Of a stretch of 6,045 nucleotides of DNA, positions 1 to 6,045 are shown piece after piece (positions within the stretch are counted from its first letter, which is position 1; each line of letters begins with the position of its first letter). This DNA is from Bacteroidales bacterium. GTDB lineage: Bacteria > Bacteroidota > Bacteroidia > Bacteroidales > UBA932. Made by a program: the position numbers and the translations under genes. The DNA lies in NCBI GenBank assembly GCA_017383945.1, contig JAFNUQ010000229.1:1-6045 (forward strand), written 5' to 3'. Below the pieces are notes generated by a model. It worked only from the letters and a program-made list of their open reading frames with translations, ran no database searches and was not told where the DNA came from.

Positions 1-833
1 TGATGGATGTCAGGAGGATAGCTGATAAGTATAAGATTATGCTTGTGCTTGACGCGAGTCTCATCGGAGAAAATGCCTACCTCATCAAGCAGAGAGAAGA
101 AAACTGGAAGGAAAACTCAATCGGAGAGATTCTCAAGATGATGACAGGCCTTGCCGATATCGTTTACTTCTCAGCTCGCAAGCTCTCTTCTTCTCGCGGT
201 GGTGGTATCTGCACAAACCAGAGAGCGCTCTATGCCAAGATGGAGGCTATGATTCCTCTATATGAAGGCTTCCTTACCTATGGCGGTATCTCTGTGCGCG
301 AGATAGAGTCAATGGCTGTCGGTCTCTATGAAACTCTCGACGAGACAATGATCTGCCAGAGCCCTAACTATATCAAATATCTTGTAGAGGAGCTTGAGAA
401 GAGGGGAGTGCCAATGGTTACCCCTCCAGGCGTGCTTGGCGCCCACGTCAATGCAATGAAGTTCTGCGAACACATCCCGCAGGAGGAGTATCCGGCAGGT
501 GCACTTGCAGCTGCATTCTACATCTGCTCAGGTATCCGAGGCATGGAACGCGGTACAATCTCTAGCGTCCGTGACGAAGAGGGCAAGGAAATCCTTGCTG
601 ATGTTGAGCTCCTCAGACTTGCAGTGCCTCGCAGAGTCTTCACGCTCTCTCAGATCAAGTATGTGATTGACAGAATGGAGTGGCTCTATGAAAATCGCCA
701 CCTCATCGGAGGTCTCAAGTTTACCTACGAGCCACCAGTGCTTCGCTTCTTTATGGGTGGCCTTGAACCGACCTACGACTGGCCGTCAAAGCTCATGGAT
801 AAGTTCCGCAAAGACTTTGGTGATAGCCTATAA
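1..833 (+). CDS. Beta-eliminating lyase, tyrosine phenol-lyase/tryptophanase family (5' partial, C-terminal ~276 residues)
   Basis: This is the C-terminal part of a PLP-dependent fold-type I lyase; the reading frame is open to the left edge, so the first ATG at position 3 is internal and roughly 200 residues are missing. Residues below are numbered from that ATG. Recalled Citrobacter tyrosine phenol-lyase (TPL) aligns almost without gaps: D17 matches the PLP-ring aspartate D214, K60 in SARK matches the PLP lysine K257, and R205 in LLRLAVPRR matches the carboxylate-binding R404. M181 and R183 in GMERG match M379/R381, and F249-F250 match F448/F449; R381 is the TPL-type residue where E. coli tryptophanase has Ile. 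Unusual changes are L20 for R217, R65 for the cation-site N262 and L145 for H343 of the GGH motif. The C-terminus runs about 19 residues past TPL. Family members cleave tyrosine or tryptophan to phenol or indole plus pyruvate and ammonia in the cytoplasm; the substrate here is not assigned. Confidence 0.9.
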   Translation, partial: MDVRRIADKYKIMLVLDASLIGENAYLIKQREENWKENSIGEILKMMTGLADIVYFSARKLSSSRGGGICTNQRALYAKMEAMIPLYEGFLTYGGISVREIESMAVGLYETLDETMICQSPNYIKYLVEELEKRGVPMVTPPGVLGAHVNAMKFCEHIPQEEYPAGALAAAFYICSGIRGMERGTISSVRDEEGKEILADVELLRLAVPRRVFTLSQIKYVIDRMEWLYENRHLIGGLKFTYEPPVLRFFMGGLEPTYDWPSKLMDKFRKDFGDSL

Positions 834-838
834 TAAAA

Positions 839-870
839 TAAACGAGGTCCGTTTGGGACCTCGTTTGTTT
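839..870. terminator. Bidirectional intrinsic terminator between convergent genes
   Basis: Positions 840-850 (AAACGAGGTCC) pair perfectly with 856-866 (GGACCTCGTTT), an 11-bp stem closed by a 5-base loop; a T-G pair at 839/867 can extend it. The stem is followed by a T-rich run (864-870) on the + strand. On the minus strand it is followed by the complement of an A/T-rich stretch at about 830-839. It lies six bases past the lyase stop codon and directly abuts the stop of the rhamnosidase gene coming the other way, so it can end both transcripts. Confidence 0.9.
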
Positions 871-3434
871 TAGATATTTGTTGTAAATGTGTAGCTGCCG
901 GCTGAGTATTCAACAACTTCTGAACTTCCTGGCAGGCAGACGCTTGCGGTAGCTCCTTCCGGTATGGTGATGTCCCATATCCACTCGTCGCCCTCATATC
1001 TCCAAGCGCTCTTGATTAGGCCTGCTGCCGAATCATATTCAGCACTCACGTGACCGAGTCTCTTGTCTGGGATAGGCTTCATTATGATGTGCTTGAATCC
1101 TGCAGCGTTCTTGTCTGCAGCGATGCCGGCAACAGTCTCCCATATCCATTCGCACACGCAGCCGTAGGCGTAGTGGTTGAAGCTGTTCATGCCCTTAGGG
1201 CCCATTCCGCTCTCCTTCATATAGCTGTTCCATCTCTCCCAGATGGTAGTCGCGCCATTGTCGATCGAGTAGAGCCAGCTAGGGTTCTTGCGCTGGAAAA
1301 GGAGCTCGTAGGCGATATCGCTCATGCCGTTGTCAGTGAGAGTACTCATCAGGATTGATGTGCCGAGGAAACCGGTCTGGAGGCAATTGTCGTGAGCCGC
1401 AAAATTGTCACGGAGTCTCTTGATCATATCTTCCTTGATCTGTCCGTCAAAGAGATTATTCTTCAAGGCAAACAAAGCAGGAGTCTGCATTGTGTTGAGT
1501 ATGTCAGTCTTGAACATGCCGTCTTTATCAAAGAACTTCTCGATGATGTAGGACTTTGCCTCTGCCGCCATAGCTTCATATTTGGCTGCATCGCGACCGC
1601 TTGCTGCTGCCATATCACGCATCATTTCTGCATCGCTGAGCCAGTAGCAGGCGCTCATGTAGCTCCAATAGTTCTCTGCATCTTTCTTTGCGCCTTGATG
1701 GCGGTTCTCACGGGTCTCGAGAGGTTCATAGCTGAGCCAGTCTGCCCACTGGTAATTACCATTCTCTTTTCTGAGTGTATAGTGGTCATACTTGGTCTCA
1801 TATACGTGATCCATAAACTTCTCCATGGACTCCCAGCTCTCGTCAATTACGGCTGTGTTGCCAAACTGCTTCCAGATGGTCCAAGGAACGATCACGCCAG
1901 CATCAGCCCAGCCAAGACGCATCATGTTGTTCTCGTTTGCACCATATTGAGCAAGAGGAGCTACGCCAGGATAGCCGCCTAGAGGGCTCTGGGTGTCGCG
2001 TAGGTCGCGAAGCCACTTGTGGAAGAAGTCCTGAGTGTCGGCAAAGAAAGAACCAGTCTCTGCAAATACCTGAGTATCAGCTGTCCAGCCAAGTCTCTCG
2101 TTGCGCTGAGGACAGTCGGTAGGAACAGAAAGATAGTTGGATCTCTGTCCCCAGAGAGTATTGGAGATGAGCTTGTTGATGAGCTCGTTGCCTGTCTCAA
2201 TCTTGCCGATCTCCAGCTCTGCAGTCATAGAAGAAACCGGGATAGACTTGATGCTGTGGATAGTAACCTTGTCCGTAGCGGTAATCGACACATAGCGATA
2301 TCCGAAGAAAGTGCAATGAGGGAAATATTCTACAGGCTTCTTTGAGTCTGCAAATGTATACTTCAGCAGCATTGCAATATCAGGAGTGCGAAGGTTGAGG
2401 CGGTGAACGCTTCCCTCAGGGCCGTCCATGCCTCTGCTATGTGCGCCGTTTCCGTCGTTGAGGAGTTCGCCTGGAAGGCAGGTCAGGGTTGTGCCTTCTG
2501 CTGCCTGGAATACAAACTCTGGCACGGCAGAGCTGTTCTGGCCGAAATCTACAACCAATGTTTCTCCAGGTAGGATGGTCATTTTCTCGCCTGGCTTGAA
2601 GCTCTTGCTGATCACAACCTTGCCGTAGGCGTCATCGCTTGCGCCCTCGACCTCTTTCCATATATATGCCTCTATAGGGGAGAGAGTCAAGTCTCTGCGA
2701 AGGTAAATTTCTGCGCCTACGCTTGGCACAATCTCGCCAGCAAACTCAGTGTTGATCTCTGGTGTGCTGAGCTTCTCAATTGTCTCATAACCAGGAAGTT
2801 CGCGAGCGTCATATTCCTCTCCGTCAAAGATAGCAGCATGCTTTACGGGACCTGCGATGCCGGCTTTCCAGTTTTCTGTATCTGTGCCATAAAGCTTCTT
2901 GCTGCCGTCGGCATATGTCAGCTCAAGTACTCCGCGGAATGCGCATTTCTTGCCGACCATACCGTTGTATCCACCAGGAGTCAAGATCTTGTCAGCCCAC
3001 CAGCCCGGTGTAACCTGCACTGCAAGAGTATTGCTCTTGCCTGATGCCTTGGAAATAGCATCACTGATATCGTAGGTAAAAGAGACCTTGGTCTTCTTGT
3101 AATGAGTGAAACCTGGTTTAAGGATTTCCTCACCGATGAGTCTGCCGTTTACATAGAGCTCATAGACACCAAGTCCGCTCGTCATCCATTTGGCAGAAAC
3201 TACTTCCTTTTCATTGTCAATGCTGGAAACAAACCAGCTGGCTCCGTCGGCAGATCTTTCCACTCTACCGGTAGCTACGGGTGCATCAGCAGCAGAAATC
3301 CAGCTTGATGTCTCCCAAGCGCTCTCTTCAAGAGGGTCAATCATTTGCCCAAGCGGCTCATTTGTGCCGGAGCAGCACGATGCCAAAAGACTGGCACCGG
3401 CAATAGCAAATGCAAATAGTTTGATTTTTTTCAT
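870..3434 (-). CDS. Glycoside hydrolase family 78 alpha-L-rhamnosidase, lipoprotein
   Basis: This 854-residue protein should hydrolyse terminal alpha-L-rhamnosyl residues from plant or bacterial glycans by the inverting GH78 mechanism. A lipoprotein signal (MKKIKL, hydrophobic stretch, lipobox LASC) puts the lipidated Cys at residue 20, so it is anchored to a membrane in the cell envelope. The following residues (CSGTNE) are not a strong acidic surface-export signal, so a periplasm-facing position is as likely as the cell surface. Residues ~45-215 are the N-terminal beta-sandwich (YVNGRLIGEE, LKPGFTHY, FDGEEYDAR). A middle beta domain leads to the GYRYV motif, and an (alpha/alpha)6 barrel follows. 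The catalytic block DCPQRNERLGWTAD gives D440, E446 (probable general acid), W450 and D453. E733 in TIWERW is the probable general base, followed by SFNHYAYG. The C-terminal ~90 residues form the closing beta domain. Length is normal and the ORF is intact. It begins 18 bases after the PriA-like gene and no SusC/SusD pair is in view, so the exact rhamnoside is unknown. Confidence 0.95.
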   Translation of the reverse strand: MKKIKLFAFAIAGASLLASCCSGTNEPLGQMIDPLEESAWETSSWISAADAPVATGRVERSADGASWFVSSIDNEKEVVSAKWMTSGLGVYELYVNGRLIGEEILKPGFTHYKKTKVSFTYDISDAISKASGKSNTLAVQVTPGWWADKILTPGGYNGMVGKKCAFRGVLELTYADGSKKLYGTDTENWKAGIAGPVKHAAIFDGEEYDARELPGYETIEKLSTPEINTEFAGEIVPSVGAEIYLRRDLTLSPIEAYIWKEVEGASDDAYGKVVISKSFKPGEKMTILPGETLVVDFGQNSSAVPEFVFQAAEGTTLTCLPGELLNDGNGAHSRGMDGPEGSVHRLNLRTPDIAMLLKYTFADSKKPVEYFPHCTFFGYRYVSITATDKVTIHSIKSIPVSSMTAELEIGKIETGNELINKLISNTLWGQRSNYLSVPTDCPQRNERLGWTADTQVFAETGSFFADTQDFFHKWLRDLRDTQSPLGGYPGVAPLAQYGANENNMMRLGWADAGVIVPWTIWKQFGNTAVIDESWESMEKFMDHVYETKYDHYTLRKENGNYQWADWLSYEPLETRENRHQGAKKDAENYWSYMSACYWLSDAEMMRDMAAASGRDAAKYEAMAAEAKSYIIEKFFDKDGMFKTDILNTMQTPALFALKNNLFDGQIKEDMIKRLRDNFAAHDNCLQTGFLGTSILMSTLTDNGMSDIAYELLFQRKNPSWLYSIDNGATTIWERWNSYMKESGMGPKGMNSFNHYAYGCVCEWIWETVAGIAADKNAAGFKHIIMKPIPDKRLGHVSAEYDSAAGLIKSAWRYEGDEWIWDITIPEGATASVCLPGSSEVVEYSAGSYTFTTNI

Positions 3435-3452
3435 AATTATGTGGTATAAATG

Positions 3453-5039
3453 TTATGCCGGATCTACGTCAAGGTAATAACCTTCTCTTAACTGTGACAG
3501 AAGTTCCTTCTTCTTGATATTCAATGTCTTATCCTTAACAAGAAAAGCCTTGTTGATGACCTTGCCGGTCTGTCTTTCTACTGTGTGGACAAGTCGGGTA
3601 AAAGGAGGGAACCCAAAGATCTGCCTTTCTTGAAGAAGTTGATCGTGATTTCTGTCAAGTGACCATCTTTGAGCTACTCTTGCTTGTACCGTGAGCCTTG
3701 GAGTAAGTCCGAGTAACTGATGGCACAAGCCGATGGCCTTCTCGTCTGCCCGGAAGTCTTCTTCGTCCGTAAAGGCATCTGCACTCAGCAGTGCGATCAA
3801 TTCTACGCCTTTGCAATCTTGCCTTTTGAGTTCCGCGAGCGTATATATCTCCACATCCAAGCCGAGAGCGCTGACCTGCTGCTGTAACTCTTCAGCCCGC
3901 TCGTAGCCTCTGATCAGAAGCACCCTGCCTTGGCAAGTCTTTATCTGTGCAAGAAGCTTGCGAGAGAGAGGGCCGATCATGCCGTTCTTGCTGCGCTCGG
4001 CTACTATATCAATGAGGGTATATTCTCCCTCTTTGCCAGGGAGCTGCTGAAGCGAATATTTGCCTTGGATGCAGTTGCTGATGCTCTCGAGCGAAGCAAA
4101 GCTTGACCCGAGCAGCACCGATGCCGAGTGTATGCTTGCCAGCATTATTGCACAGTCGCGGCCGTGGTAGCGCGGGCTAGGCTCGTTCTGCTTATAGAGA
4201 GGATCCTGCTCCTCGTCGATTATTACAAGGCCTAAGTTGGTGAATGGTAGGAAGATAGAGCTTCGTGCACCAAGTATTATGCAGCTCTCGCCACGGCGCA
4301 GAGAGAGCGAGGCCTTGCCTCTAGCAGAGGTACCAGCATCGGAATATACGCAGTGGAGCTTGTCTGCAAATGCTTCTCTGAGTGATGCTTCCATTTTGCA
4401 GCAGAAGGCTTTTTCCGGACTCATTACCAGCACCTGGCGGCCGTCTTGGAGCTGCTTAGCGATAGCTTCAATACATGACTGCAGTCGTTCGCTTCCTTGG
4501 ATGAGAATCGGCTTCTGAACCGGGGCCTTGGCAGCAGGGACGGGAAGCTCCTGGCATAGTGACGTGATAGCATCCTGCAGCTCTATCTGCTTGTCGAGCA
4601 GGCGGGATGTGACACTATCGCTCAGTCTTTTGTTGTTCTCCTTTTTGGAAAGTCTTTCCTGGATTTCTTCTTGAAGCTTTACAAGTCTCTGCCTAAGTCT
4701 TTCTACCTGAGCGGCTCTGTTTTCCTCTGCCTTAAGGGCAGGGTATGCAGCTTTGTAGACTTCGCCTGGAGCGCAGAGATAGTAGGTGGAGATGAAATTC
4801 CAGAGCTTGAGCTCTTCTTCTGAGACAGGGGGATATAGCCTCTCGATGGATATTATACTTCTGATTTTGCTGCAATCAACGCCTTGTGGTTCTCCTGTCT
4901 GACAGACTACTCCAGTATATTTGCGTCCGGAAAGCATCACTTTGACAAAAGTGCCGATGCTTAGAGGCTCTGAAGCATAGTACCACGGCACCCAAGGAGT
5001 CTTGAGTGGTAGCAGGACCTTGATGAAGTACCTGTCCAT
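3453..5039 (-). CDS. PriA-like protein (primosomal protein N'), reduced and lacking helicase motifs
   Basis: This 528-residue protein matches PriA, the replication-restart helicase, but is about 200-300 residues shorter than usual. Residues ~5-100 resemble the 3'-DNA-end-binding and winged-helix parts (KVLLPL; YYLCAPGEVYKAAYPA). Residues ~104-165 are a charged, probably coiled-coil linker. The ATPase core is recognisable: VLVMSPE (203-209), LGARSSIFLPFTNLGLVIIDEE (from 256), YKQ (282-284), RYHGRD (290-295). However, Walker A is replaced around 180-188 (QGSERLQS), motif II reads DEEQ instead of DEEH, and motif III GSATPS reads GSSFAS (311-316). The eight-cysteine zinc module expected after RVLLIRGY (372-379) is absent. 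Motif VI QxxGRAGR reads QLLGLTPR (441-448). FGFPPFTRL (475-483) and the terminal DVDP are kept. ATP-driven unwinding is therefore unlikely; a DNA-binding or primosome-scaffold role is inferred, as proposed for helicase-less actinobacterial PriA. It starts 12 bases after msrA. Whether a complete priA exists elsewhere is unknown. Confidence 0.88.
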   Translation of the reverse strand: MDRYFIKVLLPLKTPWVPWYYASEPLSIGTFVKVMLSGRKYTGVVCQTGEPQGVDCSKIRSIISIERLYPPVSEEELKLWNFISTYYLCAPGEVYKAAYPALKAEENRAAQVERLRQRLVKLQEEIQERLSKKENNKRLSDSVTSRLLDKQIELQDAITSLCQELPVPAAKAPVQKPILIQGSERLQSCIEAIAKQLQDGRQVLVMSPEKAFCCKMEASLREAFADKLHCVYSDAGTSARGKASLSLRRGESCIILGARSSIFLPFTNLGLVIIDEEQDPLYKQNEPSPRYHGRDCAIMLASIHSASVLLGSSFASLESISNCIQGKYSLQQLPGKEGEYTLIDIVAERSKNGMIGPLSRKLLAQIKTCQGRVLLIRGYERAEELQQQVSALGLDVEIYTLAELKRQDCKGVELIALLSADAFTDEEDFRADEKAIGLCHQLLGLTPRLTVQARVAQRWSLDRNHDQLLQERQIFGFPPFTRLVHTVERQTGKVINKAFLVKDKTLNIKKKELLSQLREGYYLDVDPA

Positions 5040-5051
5040 GGTGGAAGGTTT

Positions 5052-5570
5052 TTAGTCTGTGGAAATACCCGATCCGCTTTTTGCAAATTCCATCAAAGCC
5101 TCTGGGATGTGGCAATAGCCACCTGGATGCTTCTCCAGATAGTCCTGATGCTCGTCTTCTGCGCGATAGAAATTTTTAAGAGGCTTTACCTCTACTGCGA
5201 GAGGAGTTTTCAGCTCAGCTGCGATGCGGTTGTAGATGTTGTTGATGGCAGGAAGATCCTTCTCGTCATTGTAGTAGATACCTGTGCGATAGCGTGTGCC
5301 TTGATCTTCTCCCTGCTTGTTGACGCTGGTAGGATCAATTGCTCTGAAATAGATCTGAAGGATTCTTTCAAGTCCTATGAGTTCAGTATCGTATGACACC
5401 CTCACAGCCTCAGCATAACCTGTTGAGTCTGTGTAGACCTCTCTGTAGGTAGGGTGGTGTATGTTGCCGTTGGCATAGCCGGCCTCAGCCTTGACTACAC
5501 CTTGGATGAGCTTGAGGTAGCGTTGCGCTCCCCAAAAGCAACCTGCGGCTAATACGATCTCTTTTATCAT
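5052..5570 (-). CDS. msrA: Peptide methionine-S-sulfoxide reductase MsrA
   Basis: This 172-residue cytoplasmic enzyme reduces the S epimer of methionine sulfoxide in proteins and free amino acid, a repair step after oxidative damage. The nucleophile is C11 in the signature GCFWG near the N-terminus. Other family residues are in place: Y42 (PTYREV), E54 (TGYAEAV), D79 (DPTS), and Y94 within the NxQGxDxGTxYR block. C153 in GGYCHI is the probable resolving cysteine, so regeneration by thioredoxin is expected. There is no signal peptide and no fused MsrB domain. The length is normal for a stand-alone MsrA. It begins 3 bases after the thioesterase stop codon and is followed 12 bases later by the PriA-like gene, so translation within one mRNA is probable. 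No Shine-Dalgarno is obvious. Confidence 0.97.
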   Translation of the reverse strand: MIKEIVLAAGCFWGAQRYLKLIQGVVKAEAGYANGNIHHPTYREVYTDSTGYAEAVRVSYDTELIGLERILQIYFRAIDPTSVNKQGEDQGTRYRTGIYYNDEKDLPAINNIYNRIAAELKTPLAVEVKPLKNFYRAEDEHQDYLEKHPGGYCHIPEALMEFAKSGSGISTD

Positions 5571-5573
5571 GGT

Positions 5574-5954
5574 TTATTTAGAATCTGCTTTGGCTTGAAA
5601 TTTTACATTGTCAATGATAAATCTCTCGTGGCGACCTTCGCCGATGAGACCTCTCTCGTCATAGGCTGCTACTTTGAAGACCAGCTTGCGTCTGTCAATC
5701 TCGATGAGCTCAGTTTCAGCCCAGACCTTCATACCACAAGGAGTCGCAGAACAATGAGAAACATCAACATGTGTTCCTACTGTGCCTTGACCTTCTTCGA
5801 GATATGGTTCAACTGAATATACTGCGGCTTTTTCGATAAGAGCAATCATCATCGCAGTGGCGTAGACCTTTACAAGACCACTCCCTACATTGCTAGCGAG
5901 CTTGTCTGGAGTTACAGTGTACTCCTGATATCCTTTAATGCCAATTTCAACCAT
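5574..5954 (-). CDS. FlK-like hotdog-fold acyl-CoA thioesterase
   Basis: This 126-residue protein belongs to the single-domain hotdog thioesterases related to fluoroacetyl-CoA thioesterase FlK. Conserved blocks are VGSGLVKVYATAMMIALIEKAA, GQGTVGTHVDVSH, ATPCGMKVWAETEL and ERGLIGEGRHERFII. Counting from the ATG at 5954, the catalytic triad is T33, E41 and H67; the spacings of 8 and 26 equal those of FlK T42/E50/H76. It should hydrolyse a short acyl-CoA in the cytoplasm; distant relatives in ordinary bacteria are usually housekeeping enzymes, so fluoroacetate detoxification is not implied. An upstream in-frame ATG at 5966 would add four residues but lies inside the tRNA acceptor stem. The ATG at 5954 gives the usual short N-terminus and is preferred. 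It lies 4 bases beyond the tRNA 3' end and 3 bases upstream of msrA. Confidence 0.9.
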   Translation of the reverse strand: MVEIGIKGYQEYTVTPDKLASNVGSGLVKVYATAMMIALIEKAAVYSVEPYLEEGQGTVGTHVDVSHCSATPCGMKVWAETELIEIDRRKLVFKVAAYDERGLIGEGRHERFIIDNVKFQAKADSK

Positions 5955-5958
5955 TTTG

Positions 5959-6031
5959 TGGAGCATAGCGGAATCGAACCGCTGACCTTTTGAATGCCAT
6001 TCAAACGCTCTACCAACTGAGCTAATACCCC
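5959..6031 (-). tRNA. tRNA-Ala (anticodon GGC)
   Basis: Read on the minus strand, a complete 73-base cloverleaf is present. The acceptor arm pairs GGGGTAT with ATGCTCC, with two G-T wobbles and discriminator A. The D arm carries AGCTCAGTTGGTAGAGC. The anticodon arm is TTTGA, loop ATGGCAT, TCAAA, so the anticodon is GGC, which reads GCC and GCU alanine codons. The T arm is AGCGG, loop TTCGATT, CCGCT. The 3' CCA is not encoded (the next bases are CAAA), so it must be added after RNase Z-type trimming. The thioesterase gene begins 4 bases downstream. Any promoter lies beyond the window; the 14 bases at 6032-6045 are too short to interpret. Confidence 0.97.
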
Positions 6032-6045
6032 ATTTGAGACCACAA

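Larger units (their letters stand above)
870..6031 (-). other. Probable single minus-strand transcription unit: tRNA-Ala, thioesterase, msrA, priA-like, GH78
   Basis: Five co-directional genes are separated by 4, 3, 12 and 18 bases, with no hairpin-plus-T-run terminator between them and one strong terminator after the last. These gaps leave no room for ordinary promoters between genes, although promoters inside coding sequence cannot be excluded, especially inside the PriA-like gene for the envelope rhamnosidase. The grouping is inferred from spacing alone; the functions do not form a recognisable pathway. Confidence 0.6.

Noticed and set aside
773..997. A 74-residue minus-strand frame crossing the terminator.
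   Set aside because: It spans the hairpin and overlaps both real genes in other frames, with no family resemblance.
1392..1982. A 196-residue open frame on the + strand, inside the rhamnosidase gene.
   Set aside because: It is antisense to the GH78 catalytic domain, has no recognisable family, and its Cys/His/Val-rich composition is what reverse-complemented codons of a conserved gene give.
3453..5039. The PriA-like gene as a frameshifted or decayed pseudogene.
   Set aside because: One uninterrupted frame carries conserved PriA blocks from N- to C-terminus in the correct order, and the gene is tightly packed in the gene train; losses are by substitution and in-frame shortening, not by stops.
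5109..5396. A 95-residue hydrophobic-looking open frame on the + strand.
   Set aside because: It is antisense to msrA, whose conserved motifs explain the sequence; the apparent membrane segment is a reading-frame artefact.
5574..5954. Fluoroacetate resistance as the specific role of the thioesterase.
   Set aside because: The catalytic triad spacing matches FlK, but this triad is shared by a broad family in bacteria that never meet fluoroacetate; there is no neighbouring evidence.
5955..5966. Thioesterase start at the ATG at 5966 (130 residues).
   Set aside because: That ATG is within the tRNA acceptor stem; the ATG at 5954 gives the usual family N-terminus without overlapping the tRNA.
5956..6045. 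A 6-base inverted repeat (TTGTGG/CCACAA) flanking the tRNA, considered as an attachment-site or processing signal.
   Set aside because: It is only 6 bases, partly inside the acceptor stem, and the outer copy sits at the window edge; chance is sufficient and no integrase is present.

Overview
The window looks like chromosome from a member of the Bacteroidota, probably a gut-type Bacteroidales. This rests on several signs: a GH78 rhamnosidase carried as a short-signal lipoprotein, start codons preceded by A-rich sequence rather than a clear Shine-Dalgarno, a tRNA without an encoded CCA, and the protein families present. No mobile element, CRISPR array, rRNA or phage gene is visible. Genus cannot be fixed from the sequence alone.

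Layout. On the + strand, positions 1-833 hold the C-terminal ~60% of a PLP-dependent beta-eliminating lyase of the tyrosine phenol-lyase/tryptophanase family, whose beginning lies outside the window. It converges on a minus-strand gene train, and a strong bidirectional hairpin terminator (about 839-870) separates the two. The train, read right to left, is tRNA-Ala(GGC) (6031-5959), a FlK-like hotdog thioesterase (5954-5574), msrA (5570-5052), a 528-residue degenerate PriA-like protein (5039-3453) and a lipoprotein GH78 alpha-L-rhamnosidase (3434-870). Gaps in the train are 4, 3, 12 and 18 bases, so co-transcription starting at or upstream of the tRNA is likely. The genes share no obvious pathway: tRNA supply, acyl-CoA hydrolysis, methionine repair, replication restart and rhamnoside breakdown. 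No gene-free stretch over 300 bases exists.

The most notable item is the PriA-like protein. It keeps the PriA scaffold from the N-terminal 3'-end DNA-binding domain to a DVDP C-terminus. It has lost Walker A, the SAT-type motif III, the whole cysteine-rich zinc module and the QxxGRAGR motif VI, so it should not work as a helicase. The reading frame is intact, which argues for a maintained non-helicase role. Second is the lyase: it keeps the PLP lysine and residues typical of the phenol-lyase pocket, but replaces several residues that are near-invariant in characterised family members, so its reaction is uncertain. Third is the thioesterase start codon only 4 bases past the tRNA 3' end, which implies an almost leaderless mRNA after tRNA processing.
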